64,000 bases of DNA from Pelagerythrobacter marensis (GTDB taxonomy: Bacteria > Pseudomonadota > Alphaproteobacteria > Sphingomonadales > Sphingomonadaceae), in NCBI RefSeq assembly GCF_036700095.1, contig NZ_CP144918.1, forward strand, positions 311,001 to 375,000, read 5' to 3'. Of this stretch, positions 12,201 to 18,554 are shown in pieces; within the stretch, counting starts at the first letter, position 1, and every line of letters starts with the position of its first letter. A program made the position numbers and the translations under genes. A model generated the notes under the pieces. The model searched no databases and was not told the origin of the DNA. It worked only from the letters and a program-made list of their open reading frames with translations.

Positions 12201-15200
12201 GCCCTGTTGAAGACAGAGGTGGTCACTTTGCCCGTGCCCAACGCGACGATCGTCGTGCTGGCGGCATCGTCGTAGATTATCCTGGTCGTTCCCCCCGCCA
12301 GATCGGTCGAGGCCGTGCGCCGCCCGAGGCCGTCGTAGACGAAGCTTTCGGTGTTCTGCCCCGGAACGAATTGGCTGAGAAGCCGTCCGGCCTGATCGTA
12401 GTTGTAGTACGTCCGGCTGTAGCCTTCCGTCGTCCTCGCGGCTCCCGCTGTCGTGGCCGTGCCATATTCGAGCGTCGAAATGAGGTTGTCCCGCGTATCG
12501 TAGATATAGAGACGAGGCTTTACCGACGATCGGTCGGCAAGTCCGTCGCGCCAGGCATTCATCGTCGCCTCGGTCAGCGCACCGGAACCGATCGCGTAGC
12601 TGTGCTCGGGATATTCGATGGCGTAATAGAGTGCGCCCCAATAGGTATAGCTGTACTCCGTAACTCGTCCATCGGCGCTCACCACATAGCGCAGGTGATT
12701 CTCGCTGTCGTAGACATAGCGCGTCGTGTGATTGACGTTCGCCCCGGCCGCATTCGATCCGGCGCGCGTCTCGGTGAGCAGTTCGTTCTTCGCCCCGTAG
12801 GTGCGCCTGACGACATTGCCGTTGGCATCGGTGCGGGTCAGCACATTGCCGTTGGCGTCGTAGGTATAGCGCGTGATCCGGCCGCTCTCGTCATAGACGA
12901 TGCCGAAGGGGTCGGCATTGTCGGCGGCCAGGTCGCCAGCTTCGATCGCGACGACTTCCGGGGCCAGCCAGTCGGTCGACCAGCCGTGCTGGGTTTGATC
13001 GTAGTAAGTGAAAAAGCGTGCGTAGACTTGTTCGCTCGGCATCGATTCGTGCCAGCGAAACGTGTTGACGCCAGCGACCCGCTCGCCGGTTTTCGCATCG
13101 TAGACGCCACCGAGACCGCCCGAGGCCACGTTGGCCGAGCCTCGCGGCAAGACATAGCCGACGATCTTGTACCAGCCATCCTCCTCCATATTGGCCTGCT
13201 GGGTGCCAGGCGCCCATGCCAGAAAATAAGGATTGGTATTGTCAGCCCCGTTGGTGGCGTTTTTGACATAGGGGGCGCTCGCATTCGTCAATCCGAAATA
13301 GATATTGTGCCGCGTCAGATCCGATTTGCGGACGTACTGGGTGAAGCGATAGGTCTTGGTCGGATCGACGGTGAACCTGTTGGTATAGCCCCCACCCCCA
13401 TCGCCGACACTGTCGAACTGGCCGGTCTCGAGCCCGATTTGCCAGGCCCCGTCGGGGCCGACGACTTCGCTCCATCGCGCCTCGCCGTCGCCGGCGATCG
13501 TGGGCACGTTCGCCCATCCGCCGGGGTAAGGAACCTCCAGAAGGTTGCGGTCACGGTCGATATCGAGCGCATCGCCGCTGCGCAGGATCGCCGCGTCGGA
13601 CACCTCGCGCACTTCCGGCTTGAAGAAATGGGTGAATTTCCCCTGTCGGTCCTGGTTGTAGTAGTTGAAGAAGCGAGCAAGGGTTGTGCTGCTTGCCTGA
13701 GTTTCATCCCAGATGAAATGTTTGACGGTCGTTAGCCGTTCGCCTGTTTCAAGATCATAGATGCCGCCGTAGCCACCATCGGCTTCGAGCGGCGTCGATC
13801 CTGGTAGAACATAACCGACGATCTTGTACCATTTTCCCGCTTCCATGCCGGAATTCGGATAACTGGTGGTAAAGTAGGGATTCCCATTATAGGCACCGTT
13901 GTTTCCGTTCTTGACGACACCACTGCCTAAACCGAACAAGATCCGGTGCTTATCCAAGGCATCGACCTTGAAGTAGAGGGAAAACTCGTAGGCCTTCGAT
14001 TTATCGATCGGAAAAGGCTGGCTATATGCACCGCCGCCAGGGTCGTCGGCATCGTCCTGGCCGGCGTGCAGCGACACGACCTGCTTCCCGTATGGTCCGG
14101 TCGTTACCGTCCATTCGGTTTCGCTGACGTAGCTGCCGGTCCACCCCCGCCCGATGGTGCCGTTGGCCGGCAGCGTGCCGTCGACATCCTGCGGCCAGCC
14201 GCTGTCGTCGACCAGATTCTCCCCACGCCCCGCCGTTTCGCCGTCGCCCCAGACGGAAGCATCGACCAGATTGTTCGGAATCGAGGCATTGACGCTATCG
14301 GTCTCGATCGTGCGGATCAGGTTGCCGGCATTGTCGTATTCGTATTGGACGACCTGCGAGATCCCGCCCTGGGTCGCCGACGGGCCCATCACCTGGACCA
14401 GTTGCTTCTTGTTGTCGTACCACAGCCGCGTCACCCCGCCGTCGGGGCCGGTGATGCTGGTGACGTTCACGCCATAGCCGATCCGCGTCACCCGCGCCTC
14501 GCCCGCCGCCACCTTTTGGGTCAGCGTCGCAACGCGACCCGATTCGTCATAAGTGATCGCGAGGCTCGAGCCGTCGGTCTGGGTGATCGAGGCGACGCGA
14601 TTGCTGTTGCCGTCGTAAGTATAGCTGGTGACATATGTCTTGCCGTCGAGAATGCTGTTGTCCTCGGGACTGAGATCGACCGTCACCTCGATCAGCCGGT
14701 TCTGCGCATCGTAGGCATAGCGCGTGCGCGTCAGCGTGCGGTTGACGTTGTCGGCCGCCGTCGACGAATCGCCGTAATCGGTATAGCCGGTCACGATCCG
14801 GGCGATATTGTTCCCGGACCAGACATACTGGATATAGCTTTGCTCGGCGATGCCGGTGTCCGCATTGGCATAGCCGTGGTTGTGCGTCGTAATCCGATCG
14901 AGCTTGTTGGTGCCCGACACATAGGTGAAACTCACCCTGTAGCCGTCGCTGTCCTTCCGCTCTTTGATCCGGAATACCGAGGGATCCGCGACATAGGCCT
15001 CGTAAGTCTCGGTCACCCGGCTCGAGCCGTCGGTCCAGATCCAGGTCGACCCGGATTTGACGATCGTGTCATGCGCGCCGTCACCGTCGGTCGCGACGTA
15101 GGCGGCTTGCGCCGCGTTCCACGTATGGACGATCACGGAGCCGTCCCCAGCCTGCCGCTTGATCGTGCTCCCCGCAGTATTGAGCGTCCCTGTCAGGCCG

Positions 15201-15478
15201 AACAGCCGCCGCACGGTCGATTGATGCCACTGATCCCCATTGTCGCCATCGGTCACCAGGGTCAGACTGTTGTATGTCCGCTCGACCATCGCGTCGGGCC
15301 CGCGACCGGCCAGAAATTCATCGCGCCTGGCAATGACCAGATTGCCCGTCGCGGCGTTGACGGAAACGTTCTCCCCGCCACGTCCCAGTGAGGCATTGCC
15401 GATTTGCCCCGCAGCGCCGAGAATGTTGGCCGAACTGCGCAGCAAGCCTTCACCGCCGCCGCTGAAAATCGCAACCAT
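3284..15478 (-). CDS. Giant RHS/YD-repeat protein with LysM domain (4064 aa)
   Basis: A single uninterrupted frame of 4064 codons starts at an ATG preceded by GGGGGAG. The N-terminus (MVAIFSGGGEGLLRSSANIL) has no Sec signal or lipobox. From about residue 65 to 3330 it is filled with YD repeats (patterns such as YDxxGRLxxxTDAxG), which fold into the RHS/Tc shell. Three non-repeat insertions, at about residues 425-640, 640-860 and 1090-1290, look like jelly-roll carbohydrate-binding modules. A LysM domain lies at about 3374-3423, then a Gly/Ala-rich hydrophobic stretch near 3460-3520 and a C-terminal region of about 550 residues with no recognised toxin fold. The usual RHS core-end motif before a toxin tip (PxxxxDPxG) was not found. 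It may be a polymorphic toxin or a surface adhesin/wall protein; the exporter is unknown. Confidence 0.88.
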   Translation of the reverse strand: MVAIFSGGGEGLLRSSANILGAAGQIGNASLGRGGENVSVNAATGNLVIARRDEFLAGRGPDAMVERTYNSLTLVTDGDNGDQWHQSTVRRLFGLTGTLNTAGSTIKRQAGDGSVIVHTWNAAQAAYVATDGDGAHDTIVKSGSTWIWTDGSSRVTETYEAYVADPSVFRIKERKDSDGYRVSFTYVSGTNKLDRITTHNHGYANADTGIAEQSYIQYVWSGNNIARIVTGYTDYGDSSTAADNVNRTLTRTRYAYDAQNRLIEVTVDLSPEDNSILDGKTYVTSYTYDGNSNRVASITQTDGSSLAITYDESGRVATLTQKVAAGEARVTRIGYGVNVTSITGPDGGVTRLWYDNKKQLVQVMGPSATQGGISQVVQYEYDNAGNLIRTIETDSVNASIPNNLVDASVWGDGETAGRGENLVDDSGWPQDVDGTLPANGTIGRGWTGSYVSETEWTVTTGPYGKQVVSLHAGQDDADDPGGGAYSQPFPIDKSKAYEFSLYFKVDALDKHRILFGLGSGVVKNGNNGAYNGNPYFTTSYPNSGMEAGKWYKIVGYVLPGSTPLEADGGYGGIYDLETGERLTTVKHFIWDETQASSTTLARFFNYYNQDRQGKFTHFFKPEVREVSDAAILRSGDALDIDRDRNLLEVPYPGGWANVPTIAGDGEARWSEVVGPDGAWQIGLETGQFDSVGDGGGGYTNRFTVDPTKTYRFTQYVRKSDLTRHNIYFGLTNASAPYVKNATNGADNTNPYFLAWAPGTQQANMEEDGWYKIVGYVLPRGSANVASGGLGGVYDAKTGERVAGVNTFRWHESMPSEQVYARFFTYYDQTQHGWSTDWLAPEVVAIEAGDLAADNADPFGIVYDESGRITRYTYDANGNVLTRTDANGNVVRRTYGAKNELLTETRAGSNAAGANVNHTTRYVYDSENHLRYVVSADGRVTEYSYTYWGALYYAIEYPEHSYAIGSGALTEATMNAWRDGLADRSSVKPRLYIYDTRDNLISTLEYGTATTAGAARTTEGYSRTYYNYDQAGRLLSQFVPGQNTESFVYDGLGRRTASTDLAGGTTRIIYDDAASTTIVALGTGKVTTSVFNRAGDLISEIETENFSDTATSNLVAAQNLGNWSLGGITSSSAGTINGEPAVRYTVAGDASGKSQQIVAPSSTVASDKDVITATITLQATASSSSAAFGILGSVTGWGYDNADLGVARIVSGPGTVVKAWNSEGFFYVSGLSTTEPTVVEIQRRFDQTQTASVRLYPDLPNGSILGNAIIASAPSISKSRASESNFLYDRNGRLRVATDATGHKSYYLYDKVGRKIADINHYGHVAEYRYDSAGRVIATANYTYALTAAQIAALGDPDNTLEMADIRPAAHSYDIWSWSVYDDAGRLIESIDGGGGVAVFSYDASDRLIKTVSYAGKLSAAQLAAFKAEPPTALVLPAANAAKDAVSRSFYDRDGQLIGKLDGEGYLTEIVYDRAGQKVEEVAYATKTSASYWASGTFSQLRASAAPSSSANRRTRYVYDGQGLLRYTVDNGGYVTSHAYNYARKPTTTIVHAAPISTSDFTYDNVKALVNAIASETNDRESYNVYNGAGQVAYTIDAGNVVTGFSYDLTGNVTETLRYAALRSTPSLPSLLTMNSWASSQAGNGGNRVTRNWYTAGGELRFTVDAEGYVKRFDYDAEGRLTREVSWANAVAATGTTTIAQIDALTGSAGSWTDVRYSYDRAGRRHSVYDGEGNRTIYGWRANGARYAVYRAYGTADQSVTVFVNDGAGRIIREYRAYGEAERANVAYAYDGLGNRTSMTDANGKVTHYTYDERGQRLTTTDPAGGVTHYEYNAFGEVVKTTDPGGGATYHYYDALGREVRTRDAENHITVTSYTVFGEVASVRRYYNKTASTPSTTALPLVAAHAKDALTRFEYDKRGLVTKTTDAEGFSETYVYDAFGNRTSATNKLGGVTNYVYDKRGLLVSEILPTSSYNADGSVQTSRVTNSYSYDARGNRTQMIEAAGLAEARTTTYVYDKADRLIETRGEARAVLSQADHKTTTANFVPRETRRYDGRGNVTSVTDAAGNRTVYYYDDLDRRVVEIDAAGTYTVHSYDKNGNVTATRVYETAVAVPADGGSQEEAPAAPSGASRATSFTYDNLGRLLTSSVAGVKTGYWNGSGWVAATGAITTTYQYDARGNVVKATDPNGNASYSYYDKLGRKTAALDAEGYKTVWTYDGEGNVLTERRYANRYTGTPSTAAPPSVSTNGADRITTFTYDRTGNRLSEARSGVTVHNGSGGTSTVTATVSWLYNGLGQVIRKTEATGDQTNYTYDVGGRLLQERRAAFTSHQGGGVTPTVHYRYNGLGDLVRTAAAGAGDATARVTTYSYGAGGLLTSMTDAEGVTHSYAYDKRGILIRDQYYRAGSAGGTGTLNAVLTKVDELGRTTERTVAAWNGSGWTKGEVATTDYNAFGEVSRSGINGGAIAEGSRLWQTQNKYDAAGRLWATNAGDGVWKYFGYDRNGNQTIAITSAGTNLAGKTFDQARALISGSGVNATYTVYDKRGLAKSVVEEGRQLSSSTTATLTTGRTYNAFGEVASETDAAGAVTTYSYNRAGRMIRSEGPTVQITNENGTSQWIKPSQDYYYDAAGRLVAMRDANGSYASGGTSANGTSKTANTGNLTRLTLLAGTGYDGSDALVTAETHADGGIRRTAYDIHGDARKITDEIGRVTTQSFDRLGRVTRVNHAGGLVDYYAYDSLGQQVSRWNNVYGAANRETTDYDVQGRVITKRSYGGDEVRTTYAWQAGSATNAIGNFGGWVKTVSTDADRASSSDNIKASVTRTDVFGRTVSRTDASGEEYAYTYDIAGRLTRERTVVASNGLILNKEYDYYNSGLVRSVLSGESEVANTDWKNKIATYGYDKLGRLTFERLESAQGTFIPGHMQYIPPEDGGSGFPGGDTPIIIPDDPEQGEWVWVPDSYSVNRAVLQHGTAQYDALGRMTRYLDRDANGSTLVDKRWAFDANSNVRSITTTYRPMNLNKTLGSAVTTSYHYRYDALDRVVVSKGIRSGSTIVAGSSGIVLAYDAAGRRVTSKAGYAAQESYTYDANDRITSVRVGSVTRMSASYDALGRLTGHIERNASGSLVYERHSFVYDKRDQVLSEKGRRKLDNGNWNYTHTVNYYSDTGTGSHSWYIANSWDTGSSSGDLLYASETKNWLNGPYPPQYPGNSSGTGSPGTPDTNWADEYSTYTYNWRDASGGGGARQATHKLINRDGTTQTTNIYGADGAIERASSSTLSGSAPVQTQHYRTDIDGRILTRDLYRSGTTYDPSARYYAFGGRAMGEIGTDGSDNVDFATTIARRDDTGTGSFRGGATSGQLHADFDLNHRTLAATSQVNGSSYTARGGESLQQVAAAIWGDASLWYKLAEANSLGAGAILGAGQSLRIPAGVQVNSHNAGTVRPYDPSAALGDTSPATPQPKKQKGDDCGVFGAVLLAVVAVAVSVIAPIGGTGIAAAMANAGLSSVVSQGVGLATGIQDKFSFKGLALTALSGGVARGVGGKFDVFGNAARGSLEASVNAAVGSAAANALTQGIATATGLQGKFNWAGVAAAGVAAGLGEALGGNLKPLSGEGSDRSLANITRHTATGAASLFASAATRSAIEGSSFGANIRAGLPDVIGQALGRAIGGAARQALTAPADQTTATLGVRMTTGEQLSGAIVNLSSAGYIGDTGLDALLAPVLPLGDGLAVGTTLLEAREAARLDIILAEHARRGGPFGNGAADVDYDPYRTDAGREAFSDGGYAIFGFEMRQRWGAFNAWKADVLENVLPTLAAPEQAALRADIDQRYHNLQVNQVYVDELDAYAGGEVNKLLFAGLGAPALIAGGMVAAPAAAGYAGSFYVGGTASTIASGSAGFATGGLFGAGFEFSKSEVFGLEHTAGGYTTAILAGGVGGSGLRLLPNTVLGRAVSARAQTVTLGAASGFTGDFAGQLVTNGGLLYQLDGGQLALATGLGGGLGAVTPLDVRLNGFTSGRNSSLSIYQGLNTRLDSGNIVQMRLRYPVNAGAANAVVGSGRQAVGTLIDGTKQRVGR
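5210..5360 (-). other. LysM domain coding segment inside the RHS gene
   Basis: About 50 codons encode a LysM-like module: an opening YTARGGESLQQVA, then WGDASLWYKLAEANSL, then a closing LRIPAGVQV. This is the usual opening Y-x-V/A-x-x-G-E-S-L, central helix and closing strand of peptidoglycan- or chitin-binding LysM domains. It sits just after the last YD repeats and before the hydrophobic region, so it could dock the protein to peptidoglycan. Confidence 0.7.
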
Positions 15479-15601
15479 CCGAAAACTCCCCCGGCATCTT
15501 CACCGCATGCGAACCCTGGCGTGGGCCGGCATCTCGAACGGTCAATCCGACGGATCGGAAAAAAGTTTAGCTCCGAACTGGTGCTAATTTTCGCGCGAGC
15601 A

Positions 15602-15617
15602 TGGCACGAACATGGCT
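15602..15617 (+). promoter_or_regulatory. Candidate sigma-54 promoter upstream of flgF
   Basis: The sequence TGGCACG-N4-TGGCT has a perfect -24 half and the invariant GG-N10-GC spacing; the -12 half is TGGC instead of TTGC. It points toward flgF, whose ATG is about 197 bases downstream. Sigma-54 control of rod and hook genes is common in alphaproteobacteria (the Caulobacter FlbD system), which makes the site plausible. It is a single near-match. Confidence 0.3.
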
Positions 15618-15698
15618 CGCCCGGAATTTTTGGCGCGATCCGAGAGGCTTGGCAGAGAGAGCCGGCAGTCTCCGAAACCGGCGAGAGCGCCTTCGGAA

Positions 15699-15723
15699 AT
15701 GCGGACCGCATGCGGTTCCGCAT
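15699..15723. promoter_or_regulatory. Imperfect dyad in the divergent promoter region
   Basis: The arms ATGCGGA and TCCGCAT are exactly complementary and flank an 11-base centre. The dyad lies between the sigma-54-like element and flgF. It could be an activator or repressor site for either divergent gene. Confidence 0.3.
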
Positions 15724-15813
15724 AATATCCACAGAGACCGGCCGACTCTTGTTTGACACATACATCGCGCATTTTACCTAAACGACTAACGGGATCGAAT
15801 CTGGGGGCTGCGA

Positions 15814-16518
15814 ATGCCGGATTTAATTGAGTCCGCACGCGCTATACTTGTGTCCAGCGAGCTGAGGGCACGGTCGTCTGCACAAGACATCGCGAATTCG
15901 TCGACCGCGGCCTACAAGCAGCAGATATCCTTCGCCCAAATTCTCGAACAGGGCGAACGCGACGGTCTGCCGGCCACGCGGTTCGTCAGCCAGTTCGCAC
16001 AGGGCCGACTTACGCATACCGGTCGCGATTTCGATCTGGCGATCGTCGGTCCGGGCCTGCTGCAGATGCGCGACGGCGAAACGCTGGTCTATTCGCGCGG
16101 CGGAAGCTTCGTCCGCGGCCCCGATGGCGTGATTGCCGACGCGCAGGGCCGCGTTCTGCAAACCGCCAGCGGGGGCGATCTGGCCGCGGTGGGCGAACGG
16201 ATCGAAATTCTCTCGGACGGAACCGTCCTTGCGGACGGCATGCCGGCAGGCGCCGTCGGGATCTTCGAAGCATCCGCGCCCGAAACGATCGAAGCGCTGG
16301 GCGGCAGCCTCTACCGCGCACCGCCCGGCGCGATCGTCGAAGCCGAAGCGTCTTCGTTGCGCCAGGGATATCTGGAGAGCGCCAACGTGGTGCTCAGCGA
16401 CGAACTCGTCGCGATGATGGCAGCATCGCGCCAGGCGGAAAGCGGCGCGCGCATTTCCCGGGTTTACGACCAGTTGATCGGGCAGGCGATCACGACTTTC
16501 GGCAGGGGGACGCAATGA
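15814..16518 (+). CDS. flgF: Flagellar basal-body rod protein FlgF
   Basis: This 234-residue protein of the FlgF/FlgG/FlgE rod-hook family has an N-terminal helix ending in QDIANSSTAAYKQQ, the divergent form of the ANNIANxxTxGYK rod motif. The D1 region (GRLTHTGRDFDLAIVGPGLL) and the C-terminal helix (LRQGYLESANVVLSDELVAMM) are family hallmarks. It forms part of the proximal rod in the periplasm. The ATG follows GGGGG at a suitable distance. Its stop overlaps the flgG start by 4 bases (ATGA). It is the first gene of the plus-strand flagellar block, so its promoter lies in the preceding intergenic region. Confidence 0.88.
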   Translation: MPDLIESARAILVSSELRARSSAQDIANSSTAAYKQQISFAQILEQGERDGLPATRFVSQFAQGRLTHTGRDFDLAIVGPGLLQMRDGETLVYSRGGSFVRGPDGVIADAQGRVLQTASGGDLAAVGERIEILSDGTVLADGMPAGAVGIFEASAPETIEALGGSLYRAPPGAIVEAEASSLRQGYLESANVVLSDELVAMMAASRQAESGARISRVYDQLIGQAITTFGRGTQ

Positions 16519-17288
16519 ACGGAGCATTCGAAGTCGGCGCGGCGGGACTGCGCGCCGAGCAGAAGGCACTGGAAATCCTGGCGAACAATATCGCCAATGT
16601 AAACACCGCCGGATTCAAGCGGTCGGAAACGCAGTTTTCCGAGATACTGGCGCAACGGGCGAATGCGGAGATCGCCGAACCGGTCGCGACCGGCGATATC
16701 CTGGCTGCAGCCGGCGGCGTGCGGGTCACGGCGCGGGAGACCTTCCTCTCCCAGGGGACGCTAAGACCGACCGACAACCCGCTCGACATTGCGATCGACG
16801 GCCAGGGTTTCATCGAACTGATGGGGCCGAACGGCCGGTCGCTTTTCTGGCGCGGCGGCCGTCTTCAGGTCAACGAGGACGGCCTGTTGGCCACGGCCGC
16901 CGGCCTTCCCCTGCGCGCGACGATCAACGTTCCGATGGACCTGTCCGCTCTGGCGATTTCCGCGGATGGGATCGTCTCGGCCGAGACGACCGCTGGCGAC
17001 CGGCTTGAGCTGGGGCAGATAGGGCTGGTCAGAGTCGAACGCGAAACCGAACTCGAACGCGTGGAAGGCGGGCTCCTGCAGCTTGTCGACGGCGCTCGAC
17101 CGATCGACACCGTCGCCGCCGAGGATGGCAGCGGTCGCCTGGTTCAAGGCAGTATCGAGGAATCGAACGTCGCGCTGACCGAAGAGATGGTTCAGATGAT
17201 GATCGTCCAGCGCGCCTATGCGGCCAATGCGCAGGCGGTGCAAATTGCCGACCAGCTTGCCGCGATTACCAACAACTTGCGGCAATAG
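16515..17288 (+). CDS. flgG: Flagellar distal rod protein FlgG
   Basis: The product is 257 residues, close to the usual FlgG length of about 260. It has the canonical N-terminal motif LANNIANVNTAGFKRS at about residues 22-37 and the C-terminal motif VQGSIEESNVALTEEMVQMM followed by QRAYAANAQAVQIADQL. FlgG builds the distal rod spanning periplasm and peptidoglycan. It overlaps flgF by 4 bases and ends 4 bases before the flgA start, consistent with one transcript. Confidence 0.93.
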   Translation: MNGAFEVGAAGLRAEQKALEILANNIANVNTAGFKRSETQFSEILAQRANAEIAEPVATGDILAAAGGVRVTARETFLSQGTLRPTDNPLDIAIDGQGFIELMGPNGRSLFWRGGRLQVNEDGLLATAAGLPLRATINVPMDLSALAISADGIVSAETTAGDRLELGQIGLVRVERETELERVEGGLLQLVDGARPIDTVAAEDGSGRLVQGSIEESNVALTEEMVQMMIVQRAYAANAQAVQIADQLAAITNNLRQ

Positions 17289-17292
17289 ACGG

Positions 17293-17979
17293 ATGCGCGC
17301 CTCGACACTCCTCACCCTGCCGGCAGTCCTGTGCGCAGGCACGGCAGCCGCGGCGCAGGGCGCACCGCCGCAAGTCGATCTCGAACAGCGGGTGATCGCG
17401 GTTGCGGATATCGCGAACCTGAAATGCGCCGTCGGCAGCGACCTGTGCGATCGCCCGATCGCGATCGTCCCTGCCGGCGCCAATACCGTCACGCTATCCG
17501 AAGCGCGCCGCCGCGAACTTCTGCGCCGCCATTTTCCGCTGACGATGATGACCCTGCGGCACAAGGGCACTGTCACGTTTCATGCCCCGTCTGCCGATCG
17601 TTCGATTCCTGCTCGCCGCTGCCTGAAATTGCGCGATGCGATCCAGGCTGGCGAGTATATCGTTGCCAAGCATGTCGAGCCGGCGGCTTGCCGAGCGGAA
17701 TCCTCTACGGCGGCCGTCCGTTACGATCGCGGCGCACGCGCCGTTCGGGCAACGGCGAACCTCGATCGCGGCACTTACCTCGGGCCGCTCGAGGTTCGCA
17801 ACCGTCGGCCTTTCGCCGCCGGGTCGATGCTGACGCTCGTGGCCCGGTCGGGTTCCGTCGAACTGAGGCGGGAGGTTCGCCTGATGCAATCCGGCCGACC
17901 GGGCCGGGCCGCTTTCGTCCAGACCGGCGATGGAGAAGTCTTTCCCGTTCCGCTGTCCGGCGGGGAGGAGGGCGAATGA
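17293..17979 (+). CDS. flgA: Flagella basal-body P-ring formation protein FlgA
   Basis: From the ATG at 17293 the product is 228 residues with a signal peptide (hydrophobic core LLTLPAVLCAG, cleavage probably after AAAA). The C-terminal half has the SAF/FlgA fold: an AI-x-AGEYI segment (RDAIQAGEYIVAKHVEP) and a second strand pair ATANLDRGTYLGPLEVRNRRPFAAG. FlgA is the periplasmic chaperone for P-ring assembly, matching flgH and flgI just downstream. A longer upstream frame exists, but only the 17293 start gives a signal peptide and avoids deep overlap with flgG. It overlaps flgH by 4 bases. Confidence 0.88.
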   Translation: MRASTLLTLPAVLCAGTAAAAQGAPPQVDLEQRVIAVADIANLKCAVGSDLCDRPIAIVPAGANTVTLSEARRRELLRRHFPLTMMTLRHKGTVTFHAPSADRSIPARRCLKLRDAIQAGEYIVAKHVEPAACRAESSTAAVRYDRGARAVRATANLDRGTYLGPLEVRNRRPFAAGSMLTLVARSGSVELRREVRLMQSGRPGRAAFVQTGDGEVFPVPLSGGEEGE

Positions 17980-18554
17980 AGCTGCGTTCTGTCACATGCG
18001 CTGCGCTTCTGGCATGCACCATGTCGCCTGGGGCCGCTGCCGCCGATCAGCTCTACAACGGGGATCGCTGGGCTTCGGTCGCGAGCGACGAACGCGCCTC
18101 CGAAGTGGGCGACATCGTGACGGTTCTGATATCGGAATCGGCGAGTTCGTCGAGCCGGCTGCAGCAGAATTCCTCGCGCAATACCGGCCTCGGCGGATCG
18201 TTCGCGGCCGGACCGATCGACGAATCCGCGTCGCTCGATTTCGGCAACAGCCATGCCGGACGCGGCGAAATCGTTCGCAACGAACGGTTTGCAACGCAGA
18301 TGTCCGCTCTCGTCGTGGCAGTCCTCCCGAACGGCGACCTCGCGATAGAGGGATCGCAGTTCATGCAGATAAACGGCGAGGAAACGCGCGTCGCCGTGCG
18401 CGGACAGGTCCGCAAGCAAGACATTCAGCCGGGCAATTACGTGCTCTCGTCACGCATCGCGCGGGCCGAGATCGATTATGACGGCAAGGGGTTCGTGACG
18501 CGGAGCGCCAAACCTGGCCTCATCAACCGCATCTTCAATTTTCTCGGACTGTGA
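17976..18554 (+). CDS. flgH: Flagellar L-ring protein FlgH
   Basis: This 192-residue protein forms the L-ring in the outer membrane. Conserved FlgH segments are DIVTVLISESASSSS, GRGEIVRNERFATQMSALVVAVLPNGDL and VRGQVRKQDIQPGNYVLSSRIARAEIDYDGKG. FlgH is normally a lipoprotein. Here the leader MKLRSVTCAALLACTMSPG contains LLAC, a marginal lipobox with Cys14, but could also be cut by signal peptidase I after AAA, so lipidation is uncertain. The ATG overlaps flgA by 4 bases, and its TGA overlaps the GTG start of flgI. Confidence 0.92.
   Translation: MKLRSVTCAALLACTMSPGAAAADQLYNGDRWASVASDERASEVGDIVTVLISESASSSSRLQQNSSRNTGLGGSFAAGPIDESASLDFGNSHAGRGEIVRNERFATQMSALVVAVLPNGDLAIEGSQFMQINGEETRVAVRGQVRKQDIQPGNYVLSSRIARAEIDYDGKGFVTRSAKPGLINRIFNFLGL

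Larger units (their letters stand above)
15479..15813. other. Divergent intergenic region between RHS gene and flagellar block
   Basis: These 335 bases separate two divergent start codons, so promoters for both directions should lie here. They are visibly more AT-rich than the flanks. Three signals were seen: a sigma-54-like element at 15602-15617, an imperfect dyad at 15699-15723, and a TTGACA hexamer at 15753-15758 on the plus strand without a convincing -10 partner. No small gene with a ribosome binding site was found. Confidence 0.6.

Noticed and set aside
11051-13735. Long plus-strand open frame (894 codons) opposite the RHS gene, and similar ones at 3557-6160 and 8465-10105
   Set aside because: They are antisense shadows of the YD-repeat coding strand in high-GC DNA; the proteins are Arg/Gly/Val-rich, lack ribosome binding sites and match no family.
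3284-15478. Periodic similarity along 12 kb suggesting a repeat array or CRISPR
   Set aside because: The periodicity comes from degenerate YD protein repeats in one continuous frame; there are no identical direct repeats with unique spacers.
15753-15780. TTGACA hexamer as a sigma-70 promoter for flgF
   Set aside because: No acceptable -10 hexamer was found at 16-18 bases; noted in the intergenic entry only.
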